DNA of 64,000 nt from Hetaerina americana (GCA_022747635.1 JAKTNV010000003.1:94667454-94731453); one strand, 5' to 3'; positions 11,035-25,368 are shown, counted from the stretch's first letter. The notes: generated by a model from the sequence alone, not told the origin. A program made the numbers and translations.

Positions 11035-11420
11035 TAAATGTGCTGGTGTCAATGGTTGAAGAATGCCTTGACCAGTGAGCAATGAAGAAGATCTGAAGTG
11101 AGTGAGGGAAAATTTCCAGTTGACATAAGCAATAGAAAACAGAAGAAACATACTAGTAGAACACCTGACAAGGCATTAAGATTGGTGTATAAATCTGATT
11201 GAGGGAAGAATAGAGCAAAAAGGATTAGAGGAAGACCTAGGATGGAATTTATAGATGATGAAAAACCAAAGATACTCTCCTTTGTGGATGTGAAAAAATG
11301 AGCATTGGATAAACAACTCCTTGCAAGGAGATGACACATACCAACTAAAAACTCGGCAGATTGAAAAAGTAGCAGTCCTCCTGAATTGCACACTGGCTCA
11401 TTAGGTGATGCCATCAACAC
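11035..11420 (+). mobile_element. LINE 3' end fragment (same type as copies 1 and 2)
   Basis: Around 11195-11300 the plus-strand frames give GRIEQK, then RIRGRPRMEFIDDEKPK and FVDVKK. This corresponds to the basic GKRxRGRPR C-terminal segment typical of the endonuclease-RT LINE family seen at 4365-6848. Stops follow at once. It is a separate 3' fragment, since no RT precedes it. Confidence 0.55.
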
Positions 11421-11507
11421 AAAGAATGATATATTTTAATAATATTAGACTCTTGAATTATGTCTGGGAGAAGGTTTCTCAGGTTATCCACTGGGTCAGT
11501 CTTTCAT
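11421..11507. other. Sequence 3' of a Penelope-like pseudo-LTR (tail candidate)
   Basis: The minus strand just below 11508 reads GGATAACCTGAGAAACCTTC (11491-11472). It resembles the tail of the 8.6-kb foldback (CATCGCCGCGGAAACCTTCG) and the end of the 59.1-kb relic (GATAACGCCGAGAAACTC). This supports a common 3' extension. No target duplication was found. Confidence 0.35.
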
Positions 11508-11542
11508 GGCCGAAGTTTCAACAGATGATCCATCATCCTCAG
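11508..11542 (-). ncRNA. Decayed hammerhead-like core 3' of Penelope relic
   Basis: Minus strand: CTGAGGA (11542-11536), one extra base, GATG/CATC stem, then GAAAC (11519-11515) and a short UUC loop with GGCC. Stem II and stem III are imperfect, so this is probably inactive. It lies about 400 bp downstream, in the same orientation, of the Penelope GIY-YIG relic. That is where a pseudo-LTR carrying a hammerhead would be expected. Confidence 0.4.
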
Positions 11543-11899
11543 GGCATTGAGTGCTAATTCTCATTTTCTGTCCAATCGATCCAATACAGTCAGCAAATGC
11601 TGAGGTGTTACATGATTTGCTGTTGTTCATTATTCCTTCTTGTCATCTCCCGATTGGTTGAGACTCCCTTTTTCCTTTTCAGCTCCCTGATTACAGACCT
11701 CCAGGGTCTACTTATTGTATAGCCCAAGTCTCAGGGGTGTGTTCCCTCAGGTTAATTTTGCTGGCTTCCTTGGTTAGTCAATGCCAATAGCAGAGAAGAC
11801 AGTATAAGAGATATAGGTTAAGCCGGAGGTATTACATCCCTCTGGTTTTGACTGAGAGTGGTGCAAGGTCCACTTTGTTCAATATAATTGAATATTGTT

Positions 11900-12420
11900 C
11901 AAATAATAATACTAGTTCAAATTGAATATTGAGATAGTAATTTTGCCTTGTCAAAAGCAATGGTGTGGTCTTGATGAGACTGTGTTCAACCATCACAGAT
12001 TTGACTAGTTGGCAGAGCCTGATATATCTTTTTTACTCCTTCAGCCTGGTCTTTTTTTCCAATGTTGGCATCTCCAGAATGACAGTGAATGCTGTAGACT
12101 CCTGGAGCTTCAAAGCTGAGCCAGCCTTTTAATCTCATGAGTTGATCCTCCAGGTTCCCAAGTGGTCTATGAATGGCTTCTTTTTGGAGCCTTCTTAGTA
12201 TGCTGGATATTTTTCCAGACACTGTCAAGATGTAATGAATGCAGGCTCTTATAATGATCTCTCTTCTTCTCTGAGTTTTTTCATTTGCTCAAAGAACCTT
12301 TTCAGGTCCAAGGAAATATTGCATGAATGTTACCCATAAATGTGTTCTCAGTTCTATAGGCAGACTCTCTTTGTATGCCATTTCCCGGAAACAGTTGAAG
12401 TGGCTCACCAAAATGCCCCA
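11900..12420 (-). mobile_element. Penelope-like element relic, RT C-terminus to GIY-YIG endonuclease
   Basis: The frame at 11986-12228 contains SGKISSILRRL, a PLGNLEDQL linker and then EAPGVYSIHCHSGDANIGK. The GVYSI...ANIG pair corresponds to the GIY and YIG halves of the endonuclease that follows RT in Penelope-like elements. Below 11986 a frameshifted continuation reads HTIAFDKAKLLSQ, like the His-x-Ile-x-Phe-Asp end of that domain. Sequence up to about 12420 has weak resemblance to the upstream RT tail. The Tyr of YIG is Asn here and frames are broken, so it is inactive. Confidence 0.6.
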
Positions 12421-13369
12421 CCATTAGGAAGATTTTGCAAGGGTTGTTAAAACATAATTTTCATTTTTATAGTCATATTTTAATGCATGCTATAATTTTT
12501 TGTTTTAATATTCACTGATAGTTTTGTTTTTCTAGGAGATTCTCCTTTATTATTGTTAAATCTTACCATTGGTCTTTGAATCAGTCACGACACTCAGCAT
12601 TGATTTTAAAAAATTATCACCGCAGTCATTCTATTACCACCATAATTGTTCAAATATCTGGGTATAACGCAGTTATACCTCTTTATTTTTTCCATATTAT
12701 TTTAATTCACCCTAGCATTTTAAACCAACTTTTAAATTGGTTTTAGTTCAGCTATACAAACTGTTAATGAAAACTAACACTTATAAACATGGTCATTTTT
12801 TAGCTATATATCATTTTAATATTTTATTTTTAATATGAACATTTGAAATATTGAAATAATATTTCATTTTTCAATAGCAAAATCTTTTTCTCCCGTTTTA
12901 TCCATATTTGAGAGTTTTTATACCAAAAATTACTAGAAATGGCGTTAAATGACTCAAATGCAATATACTGTTTACATTATATGTCAAATTTTGCACTCAC
13001 ATTAGCACAGATATATTTGATCTAAATTTTCAGCCATCTATTTTATTTTTCTTTATTGCAAAATTTTCCCTTCTATAAACATTAAGTCTGACTTTTGCAG
13101 AATATTCTGAGCCAATTTCCTTTTCATAACTCAAAAATTTGGGTCTATACTCCAATCTTAAATGCCTGAAGAATGAAAAAATTTGTCGGCATAGACTCTA
13201 CATGCATCAAATATATTAGCTATCAGCTGGCTAAAGAATGCTAGGAAGTATTTAATTATTTTATTTAGATATGTATCTACCAACTAGATGCCAAATAAGA
13301 GTGGTATTCTTTATTCTTATATTTACGATTTGTAGGATGAAATAGGTATATGTACTGTACACTATGGTG
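12421..13369. other. Unassigned, very AT-rich sequence
   Basis: No coding region or repeat structure is recognised. T- and A-rich runs dominate (12480-13100). CpG is nearly absent. Confidence 0.5.
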
Positions 13370-14693
13370 AAAGCAATGTCAGGAAGTAAGAAAGGAAAAT
13401 CTGTGCAAATAATAAAAAAATAAGCCAGGAAACTTATTTATTGTACCAGAAAAGAGATGGTAAATCTATTCCATTCATTCAAAAGAGATGGAATGAATAT
13501 ATAGAGGATCTATATAGTTGAGACATCATGCCAACAACTATAGACATAGAGAATATTACATTGATGAGTATAGCTTAGGTCCAGGCATACTATTTAGTGA
13601 GATAGAAAGGGTATTAATGGAATTGAAATCAAATAAGGCTATGTGAGAAGAAAAAATTCCTGCAGAACCACTGAAGGGTTGGAGAAAATATGAAAGCTAC
13701 AGATTTCATGAAATAATCTATAGTGTTTAAGAGGGAGGAATTTGGCTGGAAGATTTTGAAAGATCAGTGTTAGTTATCATCCTAAAAAAGGAAAAAGCAG
13801 CCATATATGGGGGCTACAAATTTGATTTCCCGCATAACTGAAGTGGTTCTCTAGATCATTAAGAATATGATAGAGAGGAGGGCAAACAAAAGCATTGGTA
13901 AAGATAAGTTTCGGGGGAGGCACATGTGATGCCATACAATGAGGTCACTAATAAAGAGGAACATAGTACAACTAGGATGTATAAGTCTGCTACATACACT
14001 TTGAGAAGGAATTTGAGTAGGAGTAGATTGGAGGGATAGGAGACTTATCCACAACCTGTACCTCTCTCTGCCAGTCTCTCTGCCCTCTGTCGGTCTCTGA
14101 CTGCTCAGGTGCAAGTGGGGGATGGAGAGTCTGGATGGGCAGTATTAGGAAGAGGAATAAGGCAGGGTTGTAAATTATCACCCGTGCTATTCTATGTATA
14201 TGTGGAGGAAAAGCTTCAAGAGGCATGGAAAGAACTGGATATAGGAAAGAAAGCTGGTGAGGAATTCATAAAATAAGTTAGGTTTACTGATGACCAAGCT
14301 TTAGTTTGTTTGTTGGCAAAGGAAATTGGTGAGTGAATTGAAAATTCAGGGCGATTGATATGGGATGAGAATAAATGTAAATAAAAATAAGTTTATGTGG
14401 ATTTCCAGAAAGTGAAAGGCTAAGTTAAATACTAAAAGAGGGCAAAAACTAGAGCAGGTAGAACAGTTCATATATCTCAGTAGTGTTTTGGACCAAAATG
14501 GTTGTAGTAGGGACATAAGAAGGAGCATTGCATTAGGCCAAGAAGCTTTCACAAGGTGGTGAGAATTGATTACAGGGACGTTGAGTAAGGATGCTTAGAA
14601 AGGGCTCGTTAAGACTTAGATATGGAGCATAGTTATGTATGGCGCCGAAACATGGTCATTGAAGCAGGATGATAGGTATAGATTGGAGGCTTT
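13370..14693 (+). mobile_element. LINE copy 2 (degraded, same family as 4365-6848)
   Basis: The segment parallels 5480-6848: GGTAAATCTATTCC and linker, a DEYSLGPGIL-like stretch near 13560-13600, the ILKKEKAA region near 13780, and a motif-4-like run near 14150-14200. The catalytic-box DNA GATGACCAAGCTTTAGTTTG at about 14290 is identical to copy 1. The end is a DRYRLEAF segment at about 14670-14693. Many stops and small deletions are present. It stops abruptly where the opposite-strand LINE begins, so that element probably landed in this copy or at its edge. Confidence 0.7.
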
Positions 14694-14696
14694 TTA

Positions 14697-16644
<1,948 letters not shown>

Positions 16645-18484
16645 AAAGAGTAAGGTAACACCATAAAACTCAAAGTGAGGTGAACACCATGACTTCTAGA
16701 GAGAGCCTGAATGTATGCTCTCTGTCCTAATCTCCTAAGCCATCGTATTTCTATCCAGATGTTTTCAGTCCAAGATCAAGCTACATGACTCAGGAAATAG
16801 GCTAGCTTCAATCATGTAGGATATATTAAAGGCACCATTCAATATTGACTGCAAACTATGTATTTTATGATTTTTCATACATGCAAGATGAGGTAGAGGT
16901 CCTGAATTTGCATGGCAACCCTGAATTTCATCCAAGTTATTGGCAGTGGTTCAATTACTGAATTTTCTTTTTTAATTTTTTTGAAGAGATTTTCTTCACT
17001 TCATGGAGTTTTCATCCTTCTGATGCTCTCCTTTTTTTAAAGCATAACTAAATGATGCTTTTAAACTGACCATACCTACAAAGTCTTATTTTGCAAAAAC
17101 AAATCTTTTAACACCAGCCATGTATGTTCAGCTTCCCAATTTTTATAAAATTTCCCACACTAACTTTTAGGTTCTTTGAATTACAGTTATCCATTCAAAG
17201 TGGTGGTTAAATATATCTAATAATAAGAGATTGAAATATTTAAGCGAAGTTCCTAATAAACTAATGAAGCTTAATTGTACTTGACTTTTGCCACTAGAAA
17301 TGGCATAAGGCAGGGGTGATTTTAGCAATAATGGAACCCATTCAGTAAACTTTCACTGGAACCCCCTACAGTATAAACTGCATAGTTTAATGAAGAGCCA
17401 AATGACAAGGACAAATAAGTTATTGAGTTCTCAAGAGTATATTCAGACAAAAATCCTGAAAATCAAGAACAGAAAAAAGTTCATTTTCATTATCCTTACC
17501 AATGACAACCAACAAATAAAAAGCATGCCAAAGAATATATTTGACCAAATCTCACATAGATATTTCCATCCAAGAAGACATATCAATTCATTGATAAGTT
17601 AAGCATATTAATTGAAGGCTCAAGGCTATGTTAAGTACACTCAATGAGTGTACTTAGCACATCCTAAGGTCAACCAAGCAACAGCAGCCTCATGTCACAG
17701 GTCAAAACTGTTTTAATTCTTTTGGTTCAAGTTTCTCTTATACCCATATGACTTATCTCGTATCATTCTAATTTGAATGACATTGAAACTTTACGGCTAC
17801 TATGACAATTCTTATGGTGGTTTATAAATGGCTGCCAATTCTGAGGGAGATGGGAGGTAAAATCAGAGTACACAAAGAATTTGTTGGTCAAAATTCTAGA
17901 AAAAGATTATAGACCATTGGTACATTAATGACTCCGAGGCTGGTTAAGCAATATGTAATAGAGAGTAGACTGCCTAGAAATTGATACCAATGTTGTAATA
18001 CAAGTATTCAATTATATTAGTCATGTATGAAATGAAATTTTGTCACCAATATTTGATGCATAGAGTAGGTTTTCTATAAATTAAAAAGTTAGGTAGATTA
18101 ACTGAAATAAGCCAAATTAGTAAAAAAATTGAGTAGCTAATCTAGTATGTATTTTTAGCACCTAACATTTGGAATTAGCCACACATGACAACCCAAGCCA
18201 TTTATTTCATCTATTATTTTTCAGCTCTCTTACTTTGTGCCCTTCAAGTCTATGTTTGCAAAGTCCAAATGAGGTATGCAGGGGGGAGAATGTAGAAAGA
18301 GACAATGAAAATGTCACACATTTCCAAGCCACACTCTATGCTTCTCCTCATATTGCAGAAATGTACCAATGATAAACACTGAGAAAGGAAGGAATATAGG
18401 TGTAGCAACACAAATTCAAATCAGCTCCAGAGTAGCAACATAATCTCTCTTAACCAGTAAATTTATTGGATTGGTGAAATTGAA
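16645..18484. other. Unassigned AT-rich sequence
   Basis: No gene is recognised. An 11-bp perfect inverted repeat with a 3-nt loop (TAAGTACACTC...GAGTGTACTTA) lies at about 17633-17657. Otherwise nothing stands out. Confidence 0.45.
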
Positions 18485-18870
18485 CAATTGTGTCAAATCA
18501 ATGAAACTGTAAAACTTACTGGAGGCAAAGAAATATCCAATACTTCTTTGCCTCCAGTAAGTTTTAACTAAAAGCACTTTCCATGTTATACTATTAACAG
18601 ACTCACAAGAACTTTCCAAGCACTTGTATTCTTGTAAGTACCTATCAAAACTGGAAAAACATGAAGTCAATGAAATGAAACAATTGTGTCAAATCAATGA
18701 AACTGTAAAACTTACTGGAGGCAAAGAAATATCCAATACTTCTTTGCCTCCAGTAAGTTTTAACTAAAAGCACTTTCCATGTTATACTATTAACAGACTC
18801 ACAAGAACTTTCCAAGCACTTGTATTCTTGTAAGTACCTATCAAAACTGGAAAAACATGAAGTCAATGAA
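18485..18870. repeat. Perfect tandem duplication, period 196 bp, with hairpins
   Basis: Unit 1 is 18485-18680 and unit 2 is 18681-18870; I see no difference over the shared 190 bp. Each unit contains a perfect 22-bp inverted repeat with an 11-nt loop: 18511-18532 with 18544-18565, and again 196 bp later (18707-18728 with 18740-18761). The absence of divergence indicates a recent duplication, gene conversion, or an assembly artefact. The open frames it creates on the minus strand have no recognisable domain. Confidence 0.9.
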
Positions 18871-21092
18871 GGATGCTGATGGATAATTTGTCATGAGATC
18901 TCACTTTAAGGTTACACAGGCAATATTATCATTAATTAATTCAAGAAATGTGAAGAATGTTAATTTAATACATTTTAATAGTATCCAATATTTGCTACAA
19001 ATATAATACAAAATGATAAATAAGCTTAATTCTCTTTACAACAGCAAATATTCAGACAAATTGTACATATAAAATCAAAGATGACATTGGTATAATATGA
19101 AGAAACATCAACGTAATAATATAAAATCAGTGCTTGAAACGTTAAATATTAAAGCTGACTAAAATGATAATCGATGTAATGATAGGTAAGCACTTACATA
19201 CAACCAAGAAATGTCACTTTCCTGAAACCACTTATATTAGGTATTTTTCATTAGCACACTAAATCATATTTGATATACAATTTCACAGTCTACAATGCAT
19301 GACAAATGGAGTCATTATTCAATATTTCATCTATTTGAGCTTCACTTAAGTGAATACCTTTGAATCACCCAGGTGTTGTTAACATTTGTTGAACAGCTTA
19401 TAATGAGGAAATACTTTCCTCAAAATACAAAATTCTGCATATATGAATCAAAGTAATTACTTTTCAAGAAGCATAGAACATTTAGGAAACTGGAAAGGTG
19501 TAGCCACAAATCTTGGCTGCTAACACCTTTAAATATTTTTAAATGCAATATCTGGTGAATAGTTTTCCTGTCATTAAGACGTTTCCAACTAGTTCTATTC
19601 CTAAACAGTAAAAACATCTCATTTATTCATCATCAAAAACTGTTTTTTTATTTATTGTAAACAAATGCATCTGAATTTATTTCAATCAAAAATGTGGCAG
19701 TGAACAATGAACAAAATGTGCCATTATTAGCTTGTAAGTCCATATAAAATTCAGACAAGGCTTCCCAAGTGGCAGTTTGGTTGGAGTATGGTAAGTTATA
19801 AAAGGATTTTGGCAGTTGATAACCCACAAAATAATTGATGAGGCAAATATAACCAATTAAACAGGCACAGACACTTCATACCTGACACACTGTATGTTTT
19901 CAAAAGCAAAACTAGTTCTTCTACAACAAGTGAACTAGTAACATGGAAAAGCAACTACAATTTTCTACAAGTGTGACAATCATTTTATGCATAATTTTAT
20001 ATAAATCAATATAAGTATTAAAATTCACAAATTTTAAGTACAAAACTGTAAATTTCATCGATTATCATAGGTATATAAGAGTATCAAAATATAAAAAAAT
20101 TACCCCGAGCAAATTACTTTCCCCGTAATCTACACACACAATAAAAACTTCCCATCGCTCAGACAAATTGAGTGATTAGGAATCCACCTCACACAATCAT
20201 TAACTTTTTTATTTTTCAGCTAAAAGAAAGCCCAAGTACTATTAATTGCATTTTCTCAGAAATAAATAAAATCCCTAATTAAAGTCTACCAGGGTAGCAT
20301 ATTTAATTAGGGTCAGTCTGAAAAGAGTTGATTGATGAGTAACTCATTCCTTGGACAAAATGCTAATTAGCACTTCCAAGTCAAGCAAATGTGAATGGAA
20401 CATGACTTGCCCTTCTTGTATCTATACCTACATGAAATTGTTAATGTTTCTTCACTTTACATGTACTTCCTTTATTTTCTTATGCTCTTTATAGTGATAA
20501 AAGATAGCATAATATACATTACTAGTCAGGAAGATTTGAAGGCTTCTTCCAGTTGTCATTTGAGGAGCCACCACTTAAAATAGCTCTGCGTATTACATCT
20601 TGAAATAATTTGAGTGATGGAATAATATGCATAAAGTTGAACCTATGAGAATTCTTAGAGCAACTTAAGTGACTCCCATTTAATTTATTTACCATTAATG
20701 ATTAGGGTAAATAAAACTTTAAATGGTATTTTGGAGATGACAAAGATGTTACAGTGTAAACTTTGAAACACTGAGGTTCTGGTGCCAACAGCAACCCACA
20801 GAAGACTGAGAAAGCATGCAATAGTTATCACATCCAACCACTTACAACAATTTAATAAGATCATCCTATGTCATTTGCATGAATCTGATGAACTCCTCAA
20901 GAGGATAAAATCATTAGAAATATCTGAACCATTGTCTCAGCAAATAAAATTAACAAAATTCACCAAAAACACCATGGAGTGATACTGAAATATATATTTC
21001 TATTTATATTTTAACATGCCAAGAATGAAAGGCCCCAGAAATGTTTTAATGTGCGGGTTTTGTGTTGTTGCCTTAATGGATGAGCAAAAAAT
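18871..21092 (-). other. 3' flank / probable 3' UTR side of fascin
   Basis: No other gene is recognised. The fascin stop codon is at 21093-21095 and the minus strand then runs into AT-rich sequence. Candidate AATAAA signals on the minus strand are at 20684-20689 and near 20207; I cannot tell which is used. No repeats are recognised. Confidence 0.4.
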
Positions 21093-21298
21093 TTAATATT
21101 CCCACTTTGTTGCTGTTTCATAGTCAGAACCACCTAAACGGAAAGCTCCATTTTTGCTTGCTGCAAGGTAATCTCCATTGGCAGACTTGATACAAATGTG
21201 TGTTGGGTCCCTCAACTCCAGGAAAAATCCTTCATCAGGGCCTGCAGCATCAGCAGAAACTCCTTCTCCATCAGCATGCCAATACTTCACATTTTGAC
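21093..21298 (-). CDS. sn: Fascin (singed), last coding exon
   Basis: Fascin bundles parallel actin filaments in filopodia, bristles and similar protrusions. This exon encodes the final 67 residues, the second half of the fourth beta-trefoil. It begins with QNVKYWHADGEG, continues with DEGFFLELRDPTHICIKSANG, DYLAASKNGAFRL, and ends ATKWEY-stop. The Trp-Glu-aromatic terminus is that of animal fascins. The acceptor AG is at 21300-21299. The first two bases complete a Gly codon begun by the previous exon (KG-QNVKYW across the junction). The frame is uninterrupted. Confidence 0.95.
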
Positions 21299-23149
21299 CT
21301 ATAAATGAAAATATTTAATTATCAGAAAGAGGCACAACCATAAGCACAAGAATTAATTATGATCATATCAAGGAACTGGGCTGCTCTCCTAAATGTGGGA
21401 ATCCCACACAGATTAGGTGAGCATTACAAGGCAAGCTCCATTCTTACAATCACCCTAAACTTCAAGTTGAATTCTGTGGTCTCGCTGGTAATAGATGAGT
21501 ATATTATGCGAGTGATGAGTAGGTATTCATTGTATGATGTGAGTGCCAGCTATGACACCCTATTTTTTTGATACTACTGGGAGCTCCTGTGTCTTGGGTA
21601 TCCCACCCAAACAGGGAATATTTATGTTAAATTAGTATACCTAAACCCTTATAGTTTGCATGACTTCCATACCCAAGACTGGAAACAGTCTGGCTGAGAA
21701 TATCAATTGGATTAGGAGATATGATATCCTCCATGTTGGTGTTTCAAGCAAGCATAAAAACTTGATTTGGATACATCAGTCAAAGGATGCTCTGCATTAT
21801 GCAGTCCTATGTCATTCTATAATTTTTTTATTCAGCATTTAGTTCAACATACACATAAGTGATCACTTAAGCATAAAATCAGTTGTTTCTTCATTCAAGA
21901 GAAGAACAATAAATTATATCTTAATCACAAATTTCCCCTTGATATTTAAAGTCAGGCATAACTATCTTGTGAATAGCTAATGCAGTCCAACATGCTAATA
22001 TGTCTTCAAGTACAATAAATTATCAGTTTACCAAATTCAAACACTATTACCAATTTTAAATGGTATCAAATATGCATAAAGATCCATTATTTTTCTGATA
22101 AACTGTTGAAGCACAAACATAAACATCAAACTAAGAGAAATCAATCGTAAATTAAAATATGAACTTATTTTCTCAGAATGGAAAACCTATCAATAAAACG
22201 AGTATGTACCAAATAGTGTGATTTGAATAGTAATATCTAATTTTTGGCATAACTTGATAATGACATTGGCATAACATAATGTTCAATGACTACCCTAATG
22301 TTGAATAATGGCTTCAATAATGCTGTATGCATTCCATTTATTGGCATAGTTGGAATGAATTTCCCTGTTTTTTCTTAAAAATATAGCTAAAACAACAAAA
22401 AATACAAAGCTAATAATGGTATTGGCATAGAATAAATACTAAGGCAACTATACACCAGAGTGAAATAGTCATACAATGGAACAATGATAGAAATTTGCTT
22501 GACCTATATGTGCCCCTTTCATCCTTTTTGCCCCCAATTTTCCTCTAATGTGGTTTGAGCTCTAAAGGGCATTTCTTTATTTTGATACTCAGTGAATAGA
22601 GAACGCCATCAAAAATTCAAGGAATAAAGTAAAAAGAAATATAGATTTTGAGAGTCTAAATTTAAGGTTTAATCATTGACTATGAAAATGTATAAATTAA
22701 AATTAAACCTTAAGTAAAATTAACAATCGCATTGAATAATATTGATTTTTTCCAAATACAAACATTTTCTATAACTTCAATTAATACAGTGTCAACAAAG
22801 TTTTGGGTGAAGTGAAGTTGTGCAAGTAGTTTTGTGTACTAATTAAATATCTTTAATTTAAAATATTCTGGCCACCATTTTTTACACAAAGAAAATCACA
22901 TGTAATGGCCCTAATTTCAAGTTTTTTCTTAATTAATTGCTATATATTTATCTCAATTATAAAACACAGCCATTAAACCTCAAGTTTATTATGAGATGCT
23001 CATAAAACCTGGACTATATAACCTGAGCCCATGCTGCCCATAAAACCTGAACTCAATAAGTTTGTGGAATTAATTCATGTTCTCATAATCATTTAAAATG
23101 ATTTAACTCTAATTTTTGAGAAATACATTTTAAGATAAGATCACCTCAC
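21299..23149 (-). other. Fascin last intron
   Basis: 1,851 bp between the exons at 23150-23283 and 21093-21298, with donor GTGAGG and acceptor ...CATTTATAG. It is AT-rich and CpG-poor. A 12-bp inverted repeat lies at 22662-22673 with 22702-22713. No mobile element is recognised. Confidence 0.85.
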
Positions 23150-23283
23150 CTTTAAAGTACACAATGCCTTTCTCTCCTCGCTCCACGAGGATCGTCTCAT
23201 ATATAGCCTTATTGCATTCAAGTCTGGAGGATCCACTCTTGTAACCGACAAAACCTTGCTCACTTTTTAGCACCAAGATTGGT
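23150..23283 (-). CDS. sn: Fascin (singed), penultimate exon
   Basis: 134 bp. It supplies the third base of an Arg codon, then 44 codons, then one base. It reads PILVLKSEQGFVGYKSG, SSRLECNKAIYETILVERGE, KGIVYFK. This is the start of the fourth beta-trefoil; the NRPILVLK...GFVGYK segment is a fascin hallmark. Acceptor AG is at 23285-23284 and donor GTGAGG starts at 23149. Phases fit both neighbours exactly. Confidence 0.95.
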
Positions 23284-23928
23284 CTACAAGAATATAAAAT
23301 ATTTCAATTAGGTAACACAATTGGTGGATTTTCATTTATTGCATTAAAAATATCTAGGTATTAAAATAACAAAATAAATCATCACATACTCTTTTAATTT
23401 AAAATCTGAGATTGAAAAGAATATTTCCCCAATCCATAACTTGACCCTAACCTTACCAAAGTATCCCATAATGGTAGCACTACCACAAGGACATTCTTTT
23501 AGAATGGCATTGATTGTGCAATATAACACCCATCAAAAGTTATTTGTGGAGTAAAATTGGGGCAAATAATGTCTCATTAAGATGTTGCTTTGCTGACAGT
23601 GCCCAAAAAACAGACAAAGTTTACAATGCAACGCAATTAACCATTTTTTTCACTTACAGATGCTTGCCATATGAGTTCACGTGCCAACCCACTCTTTATA
23701 GCTTAGTGTAAAATTTTATGTTACCAATTAACCATGCTAATATGTTTTCTTATTAGTAACTTACAATTAATGCAATCTATCAAAAACTATCTTTAATTTT
23801 TTTGCTAAGAAGTACCTTTATACTTCACATTTTATATTGACAAGCTTATCTGCCATCCCAGGGTGTAAGTCGTGGAATATGATTCACATTATAAAATGGA
23901 AAACATTTTAATATAGATGAAGCTGATC

Positions 23929-24212
23929 AGTTTGTCACAGTAGTGCAGGGATAGAGCATTGGACCAATGAGTGGAGGGTCCAGGTTCAATTCCCAGGCAC
24001 GCCTCTCTGGGCACCCTCAGCTCTACCCAAGCTTTGTGATTTTTCGGGTACCAGATCTTCCTGGGAAATCATAGCCGGCACAGGCAAAAGAACTGGCCCC
24101 CCTACCCTGATGAGTGAATTTCACATGCCGTTGGGCTTAATAGTGGGTGAACTCTATCATCACCTACCAAACCGATCTTTGGGATGATAATTGTGTTTAT
24201 GGATTTTTTATA
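23929..24212 (+). mobile_element. tRNA-derived SINE with 9-bp target duplication
   Basis: The head shows RNA polymerase III boxes: box A in CAGTAGTGCAGGGATAGAGC and box B GGTTCAATTCCC (23973-23984). A tRNA-unrelated body follows, ending in a T-rich tail. AAGCTGATC is repeated directly at 23920-23928 and 24213-24221, giving a clean target-site duplication. It keeps several CG in a CpG-poor intron, which suggests a fairly recent insertion. Confidence 0.85.
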
Positions 24213-24546
24213 AAGCTGATCCAATTTTTTAAATTCTTGTAACAATAAAAATGGAAAATTATCTAGAATAAAAACAAATGAACACCTACTTTAAAAAATG
24301 TTTAATTTTTATTTTTCAATGTTTTAAACAAAAGTATAATTTTCAAAATCACTGATGATACATTGTTCTAATTTTAAAATAGGAGAAATTTTCATTATTT
24401 AATGGCATCTAAAACTTTTGTAACCCCATTTTGCATGGTTTCAATATATTAAGCATATGCAATTTAGAATATTGTATATTTTCATTGATTTAAACAACAT
24501 AAATTATGAATTTAAACCATAATAATGGATTTCATGTTAATCTGTG

Positions 24547-24585
24547 AACTAAAGTTACTGTTGCAGCATCTCCCGCAGTTTTTTT
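24547..24585 (+). repeat. Dispersed hairpin-tail motif, copy 2
   Basis: Plus strand AAAGTTACTGTTGCAGCATC followed by TCCCGCAGTT. The stem TGCAG/CCGCA (with one G-U pair) closes a CATCTC loop. It shares about 30 bases with the tail at 52141-52175 and the core at 3562-3597. No clear target duplication was found. It is read as a truncated insertion end. Confidence 0.5.
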
Positions 24586-25206
24586 GGAACTTTTTCAATG
24601 TTTATCTCCACTATATTCCAAGCATTTCACATAACTTTTAAATATGTTAACTATCTTGTCCAGTTGAACACTTTCAGTTCTGTTTTCCTTTGAATCAGTT
24701 TCACATTAGTATGATTATCAAAAAACAGTAACCATAAAATTTTGTTAAATATTTAAAGATAGGATTTTTACTTTTTCTTTGGCTACTTAACTACTGATAT
24801 AGACAGTCATAGGTCATCGTACATTTCAAGGGAAAATGTAGTGATTAGCTGATCCAAGCAGCCACCCATGCCTGAGTTAATCCTTCAGTCTTAGATTACC
24901 CTCCAAAATCATCAATAGTCTACTAATATTAGGTATGCACATAGGTTGATGATTGCTGGTTTGTGAGTGTTTAACAGGAGCCCTGGGCACTTAACCCCTG
25001 GGTCCATTGTGCCAAACTGCTTCACCAGCCTACCACAGGCAGAAAGAGGGCAAAAGCACAATTCAGCATGTGGAGTTGTTCAGCTTCCATCCATTACTTA
25101 ACTCCAGTAATCTAATCGGAGATGGTGTTTCCTTGTGGCTAGGTCTCTGCCCTAGTTATATAGGTTACAACCACCAGGGCAAAAACTCAGATGGGATACT
25201 ACTTAC

Positions 25207-25368
25207 CTATTTATCAAATAGAAGTAGTACTTAGCAGATTCTTCCACAGTATCTGCATTTGCATACAAGTGTCCAGATCTTTTGGTTGCAATATATTTCC
25301 CATTATTAGCACGGAAAGCAACGGATCCATCATTTTGCCATACCAGATCATACAGGGCATTTGATGAC
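25207..25368 (-). CDS. sn: Fascin (singed), third exon from the end
   Basis: 162 bp: one base completing Arg, 53 codons, and two bases of the next Arg codon. The translation reads SSNALYDLVWQNDGSVAFRA, NNGKYIATKRSGHLYANADT, VEESAKYYFYLIN. It is the second half of the third beta-trefoil; NNGKYIATKRSGHL is strongly fascin-like. Acceptor AG is at 25370-25369 and donor GTAAGT at 25206-25201. Confidence 0.95.

Larger units (their letters stand above)
23284..25206 (-). other. Fascin intron carrying a SINE and a hairpin-tail motif
   Basis: 1,923 bp with donor GTAAGT (25206-25201) and acceptor TTCTTGTAG. It contains a plus-strand SINE (23929-24212) and a copy of the dispersed hairpin-tail motif (24547-24585), both antisense to the fascin reading direction or independent of it. 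The remainder is AT-rich with no feature seen. Confidence 0.85.
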
